Source: Astrothelium macrocarpum
Lineage: Eukaryota > Ascomycota > Dothideomycetes > Trypetheliales > Trypetheliaceae
DNA: 64,000 bases
Direction: 5' to 3'
Assembly (NCBI GenBank): GCA_021030915.1
Contig: JAGEMR010000143.1
Location: 1 to 64,000, forward strand
Positions 1 through 11,005 of this stretch are shown in pieces (position 1 is the first letter of the stretch; every line of letters starts with the position of its first letter). The notes beneath the pieces were generated by a model. The model did no database searches. It saw only the letters and a program-made list of their open reading frames with translations, and was not told the DNA's origin. The position numbers and the translations under genes are program-made.

Positions 1-3000
1 ATAATTTATTTTTAAAATTTTTGATAAATAAATATATTTTATTTTTCTTTTTTAATTAAAATTCATTTTTTCTGAAAATATTTATTTTTATATTTCTGAT
101 TAATATTTATTGATTATTTTTTTTGATATTTTTTCGTATTTATATTAGAATTTCCAATTTTTGTATTATATTTTATTATATTTGATCTGAAAATATTTCC
201 ATATTTTATTTAATTCGATTTTTATTATTTTGGCCTAAAATATATTCCATTAATATTTTCCGTATGATTAATGATATTTTTTGATTTAATATTAATTATA
301 TTATAAATAATAAAATTATTCAATTATTTTATTGATTATTTATATAATATTTTAAATATTATTCTAATGTCTGATTTATGCGTTCTATCTGGCCGTCTAT
401 TTTTTTATGATATATCGTAAATATTTTCAATTTAATTCTGAATTCATTTAAAATTATTTTTCAATAAACTGATATAAATTTTTAATTTTTATCAGATATG
501 ATATTTATTAGAATTTTAAAATATTTAATCATTTTTTGGAATAATAATTTGATTATATGAATTATTTTATACATCTTTTTGAATTATTTGATAATAATAT
601 ATTTTATTAATTTATTTATAATAATCATAATTATATTATATTCTAATTCTATCATCAGATTCTTTAATTTTAATAAATCCGTGATAAAATCTATAATGAT
701 TTATTTAAATAATTTATATGATGATTCTATTAATATAATTATTCCTTTTTTTATTTATATATTATATTTATTTTTTTGATATAATTCATATTTAATAATT
801 AATTTTGAATATATTCTTTTATTTTTTCGAAATGATAATTTTATTGAATATTTTTTATAATTTATGCGATTTTTGGATATTCATAAAATATTCCAATATG
901 ATATTTTTTAATAATTTTTTTAATTTTTTCTGACGGAATCATGATTTTTTATTCTATTTATTGATTTTATTTAAAAATGGTCAGAATTATATTGATTTTT
1001 TTTATAATTTTCTGATAATATATCGTTTTAATTAATTTAAAAAATTATCTGATTTTTGATTTTTTTTATCATATAATCCGGTTTTTAATTTAAAATATCA
1101 ATTCTAGAATTATTTTTTTCTGATATATATTTGATGATAAATTTATATTATTTTAAAAATTCTGATTATCTGATCTATTATCAATTCAATTATTTCATTA
1201 TTATAAAATAAATAAAATTTTTGTGATTTATAAAAATTTCTAAAAATAATGATCTTTTAATATATATTCTTTAATATTATAATATCACGATTATGGTAAA
1301 AAATTTTTTATCATAAATATCATAATTTTATTCTAATTCTGAGAATTTTTTTGAATAATATTTTATTGAATATCATTTTCCATTTTATATTTATTGATAT
1401 AAATATATTTTTATTATCAAATCGGATATATCAATTTTGATTTATATTGATTCTAATAATTCGATAATTTTTAATATAAAATTTCGCAAATAATTTCTTT
1501 TGAATATTTCAAATATCTTTTTTTCATTTTTTTTAAAAATAAATATTCTTTTATTTTTTATTAATTCTGTTAATGATTATATTTTGAAAGAATATTTTTT
1601 AATGAATCTGTGATTATAATTAACGAATTTAAAAAAGAATTATATATTCTTTATATTTTTAAATTCCGGCCAGTCTTTGACTGATTTTATTTTATCTGGA
1701 TCAATTCATATAATATCTATTCTAATAATATAATTTAAAAAATTCGTTTTTTTGATTTAGAATTCATATTTTGATAATTTCAATCGTAAATCTTATTTAT
1801 CAAATTCTTCAAATATTTATCATATATATTATGTATATTTTTTTCTGATTTTTGAATATATAAGAATATCGTCTAAATATGTTATTATAAATTTATCAAA
1901 ATATGATTATAATATATCATTAACGAATATTTGATAATTGGCTAATATGTTTATGAATTCGAATAATATAATAAAATATTCAAAATATTCATATTTTATT
2001 TGAAATATTATTTTTCATTCTTCCCCTTCTTTCATTTATATGAAATTATAGATTTCTAATAGATCTAATTTGATAAATCATTATATATCTGAAAATCTAT
2101 TTTATAATTTTACGATATTAAATAACGGATATCAATTTTTGATCATTATTTTATTGAATTATCGGTAATTTATATAAAATCGTAAATTTTTATTCTTTTT
2201 TGATATAAAAAAAATCAGATATTTTATAAATAATTCCGATTTTCTGATAAATCTTTTTTTTAGATTTTTTTTTAAATATTTTTTTAATATTTCAAATTCT
2301 TTATTGAATAATATATAAATGAATCTGAATATAGATTATTTTTTTATAAAGAATTTTATTTTATAATTCTATAATTGATATTTAAATAATATTTTAATAT
2401 CTAATTCTTTTTTAAAAAAATATATCCATTTTTTATATTCTAAAAAAATTTCAGAAATAATTGGAATTATTTTCAAATTATTAATCTTTTGATTTTCTTA
2501 TTCTGTCAGAATATTTATTATATCCGAGATTTTTTTGATAAAAATCTTATTTTTCGAAATGATTTATATAAAATAATTATTCATCTCATTTTTCATCATA
2601 TCTGAATATGAAAATTCTGATATAATTTCATATTTATATTTATTCATTTTTAATATTCAATTTTTTTAATTGATTATTGAATTATATTATTATAATTAAA
2701 ATAATTCTAATATGATATTATATCTAATCATGATAATGATATCAAACGCGATTTCCTCAATATGTCCTATGATAATTATGAATATTGGCCGGGTTTCTTC
2801 CGAAATTTCGCCAATTTCTGGCATTTTTTCTCCTATTATTACGCGTATTATATATTTTTGATCTTTTGATTTGATTGATAAATTTAAAGAATTTTGAAAT
2901 ATTTTGAATATGAAATTTCCATTTATTTTTAAATTGATTAATATTTTAATTCTTCTTTTTCTTCTCAGTATTATTATAATATATAATAAATGATTAAATG

Positions 3001-5214
3001 TCTGAATAATATTTAAATTTATATATATATTCTGTATATAGAATTTAAATCTTTTTTTTATAACGAATATATTTTCATTATAATTTATTTAATGGATATA
3101 GACGGATATTATACTATTCTATAATCATTATAATATGAATAATTTTCCCTATTTCTGTAAAATCGTTCATTAATTAATATATATTTCCCTTCTTATTTTT
3201 AATAAATAAAATAATTAATAAAATTATAATTTTTTTAAAATTATCGTTTATATTATTCTAATTTTTCTATTATATGAATTTCACAATTCTCGTTTTTATA
3301 TTGATAATAATATGTTTTTTTATGATTTAAATATTTTCCATTTATAATTAATTATTTTTGAAAATAATCTCTGATTTAATAATCATATACAGATTATATT
3401 AATAAATCCATTTGAAAATATTTTATATTCCGTTTGAATAATGGCGTATTCATGAATATAATTTCTTCTATTTTTTCATTTATAAATATATTTTTTTATT
3501 ATTGATCATATATATATCTTTTACAATTCTTATTATAATATTATTATTATTATATTTTCTGATATTCAGAATATCGTGAATTTTATGTATTAATGATATT
3601 ATTTCGTCAAATATTTTTTTTTATTTTTTGATATTTCTGATATTTTAATAATTGATATTTTTAATTTTGATATTCTTCTAATAAAATTAATTATTTATGA
3701 TTCAAATTAATTATATCGAATAAAATATTTTTTTATATTTTAAAATTTTCTGATAATAATTCCATCAAAATTCTGAATTATTTTTTAAAAATTTATATCA
3801 TAATAATATATATTAAATAATTAGAAATTATATATAATCTGATCATAAAATGATTTTTATGATTGGATTATTTTAATATTTTTTCGATATATTATTGGAA
3901 TATGAATTCTATTATCAATTATTCTCATATAATTCGATTTATTTATTGATTTATTCATATAATATATTTTTATATTTTTTCACGGATTATTTATAAATTT
4001 TCTGATATTGGAAATGGATCGTCCCTTTCATCATTATTTTATTGGTCGAATTATCATTCATTTTTCTCATCAGACGTTTTCTGGACGGTTTTTTTAATTA
4101 AAATTTCCTCATTCGAATAATCGATTAAAATCATATTGATTTCTCTTTTTATGATTACAATTTTTTATTATATCATATTAGATTTGGATCGGTAATTTTT
4201 TATAAAATATCCCTTTTTTTCATAAAAATAATATTTTTTATCTTTAAATCCTTTTTTCGAATGGATATTATTCTTTTTTTTTCTTTTTTTAATAAAATTA
4301 AAATCCATCAGATCGTCATAATTATTATTCTGAATTTGTAAATTTTTCTATTCAATGATTAATTTTCGGCCTTTTTTTTTTTTTAGAATTTTTATATATA
4401 ATTTGTCGTCTAATTCAATTATTATTTTTATTAATTATGGTAGGATATTTATGATATTTATATAACGTATTAGTTCATTCTTGATATTATTTTTAAATTT
4501 TTTATAAAATATGAAATAGAATATTTTATCGTTTTATTCAATTTATTGAATATATTTTTAAAATCTGATTATATAATCTATTATTGAAATCTTTTATTTG
4601 ATATTTAAAATTATTTATTTGATTATTATTTATTAATTGGATATTCTGAATATTTTAATAATTTTTTTTTTAAATATATCAAAATTTTAAAATATATTAT
4701 TGGTCATTTAATTTTTAATTTCTATCATATAACTAATGAGACGTGATCGGATCCAGTGGAATATTTTTTCTTTTATAAATATAATTATAAAAAAAAATTG
4801 ATTATTTATTATAATATTTTCGAATATGAAATATAATTGAATAATATTGAACCAATTTTTTATTTTAAAACGATTTTTATAAAAATCGTCGGATTTTCTA
4901 ATTTTTCCGTCAAATCGTGATATAAATTAATTTTTTTTAATCTAAAATAAATCATCATTATTCTATGATTATTTTTATTAATTCATTTTGAAAATATTTA
5001 ACGTATTATAATTTTAAATATTCTTGAAATCAAATTTATTTAAAATTAAAATGATTTTTAAAATGAATTAATAAAAAACTGAATTAATAAAAAATGATAT
5101 GATATAATAATTCAAAATTCTATTAAAAATATTATCAAAAACTAATTTAAAAAATTATTTTGAATATAACGAGATCATTTTGATTTCGTTATATTTCTAT
5201 ATATTTGATTTATT

Positions 5215-5385
5215 CGTCCCAGGGTGAATAAGATTCACTTTCTTACTGGTGAATTGGTGAATCTCATTTTCTCGCTGATGAATTGGTGAGTTTCACTTCC
5301 TCATCGGTGAGCTGGTGAGTTGGTGCCCGCGGCTTATCCTTGCTGGATACCGCAGTGTGACCCTTCAGACGTGGTGGTCACAACA
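5215..5385 (-). repeat. Probable 5' LTR segment of the gypsy element
   Basis: A GC-normal island of about 170 bp inside the AT desert. On the minus strand it opens with TGTTGTGACC at 5385, as fungal gypsy LTRs often do, and continues through a short GC-rich stretch into a minisatellite. Its place upstream of the minus-strand gag-pol relic fits a 5' LTR. The far end of the LTR and any target-site duplication could not be defined. Confidence 0.45.
5223..5324. repeat. Degenerate 29-bp minisatellite
   Basis: Three to four diverged copies of a unit of about 29 bp starting GGTGAATTGGTGA, followed by a pyrimidine-rich half; unit lengths are roughly 25, 29, 29 and 20 bp. It lies within the GC-normal island interpreted as the LTR and retains C residues that surrounding DNA has lost. 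Confidence 0.6.
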
Positions 5386-6764
5386 ATAATATTTTATAAA
5401 TATATTAATTATATTATTTTTATTCAAAATTTTTATAAAATTTTTATTTGATTTATTAAATTCAATAATTTCTGAAGAAGAATTCTTCAATAATAAGAGA
5501 TTTAAAATATCTATTTCAAATGATATGGAAATTTTTTTATATAATTCTGATTATATTTATAATAATTTATTTAAAATTCATTTATAATTTAAAGATATTA
5601 TATCTATATTTCGGAAATTAATATAAATATTTTTTTTTATTATAATTATATTATATATTCGAATAAATATTTTAATTTATTCTGTTTTAAATATATATTA
5701 TATATTAAATTTATAAAACGTAATTATTTCGTTTATATAAAATCGTTTGAATATAAAAAATATATTTATATCAAATAATTAAAATATATACGAATAATAT
5801 AATAATATAATCATAAAATCAATTTTATTTTTTATATAATATTTGATGAATTTGATCCGAATATAATTATTATAATTATTTGCGATAAAAAGATATTTAT
5901 AATTCATATATTATTCACGTATTAAAAAATCGAAAATTTTAATTAATTAATATAATATCAATTTATTTAATATTTAATCATTTTTATTAATTATAAAATA
6001 ATATTCTGATGATATATTTATATTAAATCAGCGCGAATTCAGTTATATATTTTTAAAAATTAGAAAAAATGTAAATATTTTATTTATTATATTAATATAT
6101 TCAATTATTATAATCCATTTTTATTTATTAATCATAATTTTTTATTTTTTTTTTATATCAAAATGAATTAATATTTTAAATAATTATTCTTTTTTAATAT
6201 TAAAATCTGATTTATTTATATTATAAATATCTGAAATATTATATTCATATTTTTTCTATTATTTTTCGAATATATTAAATCAGTGATTTATCATTTTTAT
6301 AATTATTTTATTCATATAAATAAATTCTAATTAAATAATATATATATTACGAATTTCAGAATATTATTTAATAAAATAATTAATCCAATTAATATCAATT
6401 GATTTAAAATAAATGAATATAAAATATAAATAAAATATATAATGAATACATTTTTTTTATAAAAATTTAATAAATTCATATAATAATAAATGTATAATAA
6501 AAATTTCTGAAATAATAAATTATTTAATTTAATAAATTAAAATTGATTTTTTAATATTTATTAAAAATTATTATAATTTCATAATTATAATATATGATTT
6601 ATTATTATTTAATTTACGTTTTATGATTATTATAAATATTTTAAATTCATATATAATTTTACGAATTAATAAAAATGAATTTTTAAAAAATATAATAAAA
6701 ATAATTTGAATTTGTTTTTTAAAATTTATATTTTTTGAAGAATTTTGAATTGTCATAATTGAGT

Positions 6765-6920
6765 GTATGCGAATTATATGTTAATCGTATGCGGATCGCA
6801 TGTACAGCGTGCGCCAAGGGATGGGCTGCGCCGAAACACCGTGGTAGACCCTATCACTGATTACGAATCTGATATTTATTCTTCAATAATTCAAACGGCC
6901 AACGTATACGATTTGTCTAG
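6765..6920. other. Second GC-normal island in the AT desert
   Basis: About 150 bp of near-normal base composition, including GCGTGCGCCAAGGGATGGGC around 6808-6827, flanked on both sides by extremely AT-rich DNA. There is no ORF or recognisable motif and it does not resemble the 5215-5385 island. It may be the surviving LTR or UTR of another decayed element; the rest of 5400-7630 shows nothing recognisable. Confidence 0.35.
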
Positions 6921-7148
6921 ATCTATTCTTTAAAAACGCATTTAAAATGTATAAAATAAATATATCAGTCATGAATATCAATAATAATTATTTTTATATT
7001 AAAAGAAATTCCTTATATAATGAATTATTGATAAAAATAATCGAGAATTTTTTTTAAATCATAATCATTTTTATAAAATGGCCGTTTGAATTATTCATAT
7101 CAATAAAAATAAAAAATTCATTAATAAATAATGGATTTCTAATTTTAT

Positions 7149-7220
7149 TAAATATAATTTATATATTAAATATAATTTATATATTAAATATAATTTATAT
7201 ATTAAATATAATTTATATAT
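7149..7220. repeat. 18-bp AT tandem repeat, four copies
   Basis: Four essentially perfect copies of the 18-mer AAATATAATTTATATATT in tandem. Such exact copies inside otherwise degenerate DNA point to recent slippage or expansion after the mutational decay. Confidence 0.85.
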
Positions 7221-7632
7221 TAAATTTATAATCAGATGAAAATTAAATATAAATCGAATCGAATATATATTCAAAAATCAAATTATCGCGTTTTTAAAAT
7301 ATTTTAATAAAATATATAAATAATTCAATATTCGTCTAAAAAATATATAAAATATAAATAAATAAAATCTAGAATTAGATATTTATATAAATTTTATTAT
7401 ATTTATTCTTTTAAATAAAAAATATATTTATAAAAAAATATCATAAAATCGTTAATAAATTTCAATTATTGAAATTATTAATTCATAAAATCATTTTATT
7501 AATCCGTTTATCATATTCAAAAATAAAAAATTTTAAATTATTTGATTTTATTTGAATGAAATATCGAATTGGAATTATATTATTTTATTAAATAATTAAA
7601 TATCAAATAAAATTAGATTGAAATAATTGATA

Positions 7633-7685
7633 ACGTGGTTACCAAGCGAGTCGGACACCCAAGCGAGTCGGACACTTTCCGCGAC
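7633..7685 (+). repeat. Left terminal inverted repeat of pogo-like element
   Basis: Begins ACGTGGTTACC and contains two direct copies of CCAAGCGAGTCGGACAC in tandem, then CTTTCCGCGAC. It is the exact reverse complement of 9441-9493. The internal doublet may be a repeated transposase binding site (inference). Confidence 0.93.
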
Positions 7686-7730
7686 AATTCAATCTTTCAA
7701 TTTTGACAACATTTTTCTCCGCAACAACAC

Positions 7731-9386
7731 ATGGAATCCTCTTTAAAAGAGAGTAGAATTATTCTTGCCTTAAACGCTATTAAAAAAAACCAAAATCTTA
7801 ATATTCGAGAGGCTGCAAAATTTTATAATATTCCACATTCAATATTACATAACCGATACCATAACAAATCTTTATACAATGATAAAATACCCAATTCATG
7901 AAAATTTTACGATATAGAAAAATCGTGTATTAAAAATCTTATTCTTGAATTGGATTCCCAAAGATATCCATCCAGAATCTCATATATATAAGATATGATT
8001 AATCGATTATTGATTCAACGTAACGCGACACGTATTGGATATAATTGGATTTCTAATTTTATTAGACGACATTCTGAATTTAAGACGCGTTTTACGCGTA
8101 AATATGACTTCCAAAGGGCCTCATGCGAAAATCCTACATTTATCAGAGACTGATTCTCTCTTGTATCGAATACAATAACCAAATATGATGTGGATATAAC
8201 TGATATCTTTAATTTTGACGAGACTGGTTTTATAATAGATATTATCTTCTCCGCCATAATAATTACGCGTGCAGATCAATATGAAAAATCTAAATTAATT
8301 CAGTCTGATAATCAGAAATAGATTATAATGATCCAGAGAATTAATTCTTAAAATTAGATGATCCCACCATTTTTAATGATTACGGGCAAAAATCACTTTA
8401 TCAACTGATATGAAAATCGCATAATTCCACCAGATTGGATCGTTTTTTTAAACAATAATAATTGAATAATAAATGAAATTGGTCTAAAATGAATAAAATA
8501 TTTTGATAAACACACAAAATTGCGTGTTATTGAATAATATCGGCTCCTGATCCTAGATAGACACGAAAGTCATTATTCAATTGATTTTGAATTCTATTAC
8601 AAAAAGAATAAGATTCTAACACTTTATATACCTTCTCATTCATCTCATATATTTCAGCCATTTGATATTGGATATTTTAATCCACTGAAAAGAGCGTATA
8701 GGTGTTAAATCGAGGATTTTATTCGGGTATATATTATACATATCACCAAGGCCGAATTCTTCCCAGTATTTGCAGTCACATTCAAAAAGACTTTTATTAT
8801 AAAAAATATTCAAATAAATTTTAAAGGAATAGATTTTATTTCTTATGATCCAGAAAATGTAATTTCTCGATTTGATATTAAATTATACATTCTTATACCC
8901 TCAGAATCCTCATCGGAATTACCATTTTTATGAGAATCAAAGACACCATAAAACCCTACCGAAATAATTTTATAATCTGAATTTGTTAAAAATCGAATTA
9001 CGCAATATTATAATAATTCGTCAACATCAATTTTTATTGGAATTGATCAAATTGCCAAAGGTACGCAGTAAATTATGTATCGGATTATTCTTCTGAAAAA
9101 AGAGGTTTTATCACTTCGTAAAACGAATGAGGCCCTTAATAAACACCGGAGAGCCCCAAAAAACCGATTAAAAGAAGGAGGATCACTTTCCTTTCAAAAT
9201 AATCAGGATTTAGTAGATCAGAAAAATGTTGCGCGGCCAGTAAAAGATGAATTGTTTAAAAATAACGGTCAGCGAATGAAGATAGAAACGCGAAAAAGAT
9301 GATATAAGTAATACGACAAACCTGGATATAATGCGCGAATCTGTCAGGAAATTATAATAACCTCTTTTAAAGAGAATTCTGATTAA
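7731..9386 (+). pseudogene. Fot1/pogo-type DDE transposase pseudogene
   Basis: From the ATG at 7731 a single frame of 552 codons runs to TAA at 9386 with no net frameshift, but more than a dozen internal stops interrupt it, mostly at CAA/CAG/CGA/TGG-type positions. Legible parts in order are: an N-terminal helix-turn-helix like other pogo transposases (IREAAKFYNIPHSILHNRY), a CENP-B-like stretch (IGYNWISNFIRRH), the first catalytic Asp in FNFDETGF, the second in LLILDRHESH, the third in HIFQPFDIGYFNPLKRAY, and the basic C-terminal tail (RKTNEALNKHRRAPKNRLK) followed by GGSLSFQ. The length is normal for Fot1-like enzymes (about 540-560 residues). All three catalytic acids survive, but the gene cannot make a protein. 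Confidence 0.92.
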
Positions 9387-9440
9387 TCTATATGAATTTT
9401 GATTATTGTGATTGATATATGGTCGGGTTTTGTTGTAAGA

Positions 9441-9493
9441 GTCGCGGAAAGTGTCCGACTCGCTTGGGTGTCCGACTCGCTTGGTAACCACGT
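9441..9493 (-). repeat. Right terminal inverted repeat of pogo-like element
   Basis: Perfect 53-bp inverted copy of the left terminus, followed by the TA target duplication. Neither terminus shows C-to-T differences, although the interior is heavily mutated. Confidence 0.93.
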
Positions 9494-9495
9494 TA

Positions 9496-10071
9496 TATAT
9501 ATTTGAATTATAAATATATTCTGAATATAATGAATATAAATTTTTATTATTAGACGGATATATAAATCATATTAATATAAATTTTATATATGTATATAAA
9601 AATTTCAAAATTAAATTAATATTTATATTTTTTCATATTTTTTATATTTTTCAATTATTGGATATTTATAATTTCAATTCTATTAAAATTTATTATCATA
9701 ATTAAATTAAAATTTTCAATTAATTCAATAATAATATCGTAATCAAAAAAGATCATTTTATTCATTATTATAATCTTATATATATAATAGATTTTATTTC
9801 ATATAATATTCATATTAAATGAAAAAGAATTAATTTGATATTTTTTAATTTGAAAAAATCATTATTATTTTTATTCATATTTAATTCATAAATGAAATCA
9901 AAATCTCAGATATTTTTATAATAAAAATGATTTCATTCATATTTATTTAAAATATCACAGAATATTCAGAAATTCCAGATAATTATTCATATATTTGATA
10001 AATCTATTCGTATGAATAATAAAATAAGACGTTTATTTAATAAAACAGATAAAACGTTGATAATAATAACA
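9496..10071. other. AT-rich DNA, nothing recognisable
   Basis: This stretch continues the A/T composition of the block right of the pogo-like element. No frame, repeat or motif can be named. Confidence 0.6.
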
Positions 10072-10323
10072 ATGAATATGACTGAATTGAAAGATAGAAA
10101 TATACATTTATAATATAAATTAGAATCAAATATTATTAAATCAATTAAAAAGATTAATATAATTGACGTGAATGAATATTTTGCGACCGTAAAACGGGTT
10201 CAGAAGATGATTACTGAAATAGCTGTTTCATCAGCCAATTCAGTATCTAAGGCAAAAAAAACACGTATAAAGGCTGCCGCTGAGCCTGTTTATAGCGCCA
10301 TATGTATAAAATTTCAATCTTAA
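10072..10323 (+). pseudogene. Short decayed ORF across the isochore boundary
   Basis: An 84-codon frame from ATG at 10072 to TAA at 10323 with one internal TAA early on. The first half is AT-biased, while the second half (about 10170 onward, with TEIAVSSANSVSKAKKT) has normal composition, so the frame spans the sharp border. No family was recognised. It may be the tail of a transposon gene or chance. Confidence 0.25.
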
Positions 10324-10416
10324 CTGTTGTTATTGAAATAATTACACCGAATTTAAATGAGACGAAATGGTGGTGCTGCCGGATTCAGGGGGCTGCCGGA
10401 TTCCATGGGTTCCGAC

Positions 10417-11005
10417 TTAATTAATAAATACAGGTCCTTCGCTCGGGGGACATGCTTTTTCGGGTTCGTCCGAATCAGGGGGCTGGTGCATCTTCTCGAG
10501 ATAATCACAAATGTGGAATGTGCCATTAAGCGCGCCAGAGTCTCCAGTGTTTGCAGTCGCATTAATCTGATAATCGACGGTTGAGTATTCCGAGATGTTG
10601 CGAGTCAAGTTACCTGCAAATGACGTAGCCGTTAGTCAGACGACTGCTTCTAGCTGATTTGAGAAACGGCGGAATACTTACCCCAGATAAAAACATCTAC
10701 TTCTTCGTTCCTGAACAACCCAATCAGATCAGAAATCAAACTCAAGCAGACAGTCATGTCATTGTGTAGACATACAAAATAGGTGCCTGGGGACTGTTGA
10801 CAATGCGCTCGATCGCCAGGACATCGGTGTCGCTTGATTCTGGACACAATCTGACAATCGAATCGCCGGTCGGGTCTCCAAAGCCACTTGGATTTCCGAG
10901 TACCAGAGGGTGTTGTCGGCCTTCCTCGACTGCGCTGCCGACTGCGCTGCCTACTAAGCTACCTAATGTAACGGCATATAGGCCGTAGGTGACCAAGAAC
11001 CACAT
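10417..11005 (-). CDS. ML-domain (MD-2-related lipid-recognition) protein, short C-terminus
   Basis: Three exons close in frame: 11005-10776, 10710-10682 and 10613-10417, separated by introns of 65 bp (GTATGT...TTCAG) and 68 bp (GTAAGT...TGCAG), giving 151 residues. The N-terminus (MWFLVTYGLYAVTLGSLVGS) is a plausible signal sequence. The mature part has the ML/NPC2-like layout: LCPESSDTDVLAIERI for the first conserved Cys and the 'IERI' strand, the EVDVFIWGNL strand, then FHICDYLEKM and ACPPSEGPVFIN, with spaced Cys like fungal phosphatidylglycerol/phosphatidylinositol transfer proteins. Family members usually run 20-40 residues further, through the last beta strands. This one stops at TAA just inside the boundary with the AT-rich block, so it may be truncated. 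The ATG at 11005 is preferred over an upstream in-frame start at 11107 because it opens directly on the hydrophobic segment. Confidence 0.6.

Larger units (their letters stand above)
1..5385 (-). mobile_element. Degenerate Ty3/gypsy LTR retrotransposon, truncated by the window edge
   Basis: Read on the minus strand, positions around 1840-2040 give a decayed gypsy reverse transcriptase: a KEGEEWKT-like stretch with its W turned into a stop, a YEYFEYFIILF block matching the family's YGHFEYLVMPFG, and an intact YLDDILIYS catalytic box at about 1855-1881. Positions 361-410 give KKIDGQIERINQTLE, the integrase motif usually written TDGQTERVNQTLEQ. The order RT then integrase, running leftward, fixes the orientation. 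The 5' LTR should therefore lie on the right; a TGTTGTGACC start is seen at 5385. Gag is expected at about 5150-2700 but is not legible. The 3' end lies outside the window. Frames are full of stops, so the copy is dead. Confidence 0.8.
7633..9493 (+). mobile_element. Complete pogo/Fot1-like Tc1-mariner DNA transposon, RIP-degraded
   Basis: An 1861-bp element bounded by perfect 53-bp terminal inverted repeats (7633-7685 and 9441-9493) and flanked by TA on both sides (7631-7632 and 9494-9495), the classic Tc1-mariner target duplication. It carries one decayed transposase reading frame in the plus direction. Termini, target duplication and transposase together give a secure assignment; the exact family name is not known to me. 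Confidence 0.92.
1..10170. other. AT-rich, RIP-like isochore
   Basis: Ten kilobases of overwhelmingly A/T sequence with no intact gene. C is depleted in CpA contexts on both strands, while many CpG and GpC steps survive, and recognisable transposon frames are broken by TAA/TAG/TGA codons explicable as C-to-T or G-to-A changes. This is the footprint expected of repeat-induced point mutation; that RIP is the cause is inference. The right border is abrupt, near 10170. Small ORFs inside it (for example near 579-779 and 6571-6756) are Ile/Asn/Lys-rich by composition and are not supported as genes. Confidence 0.85.

Noticed and set aside
579..779. 66-codon hydrophobic ORF in the AT block
   Set aside because: Composition-driven Ile/Asn/Phe frame lying antisense within the decayed gypsy integrase/RNase H region. 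No start context or family.
6571..6756. Minus-strand 61-codon ORF
   Set aside because: AT-biased composition in the desert. Could be a RIPed 5' end of an element, but nothing supports a gene.
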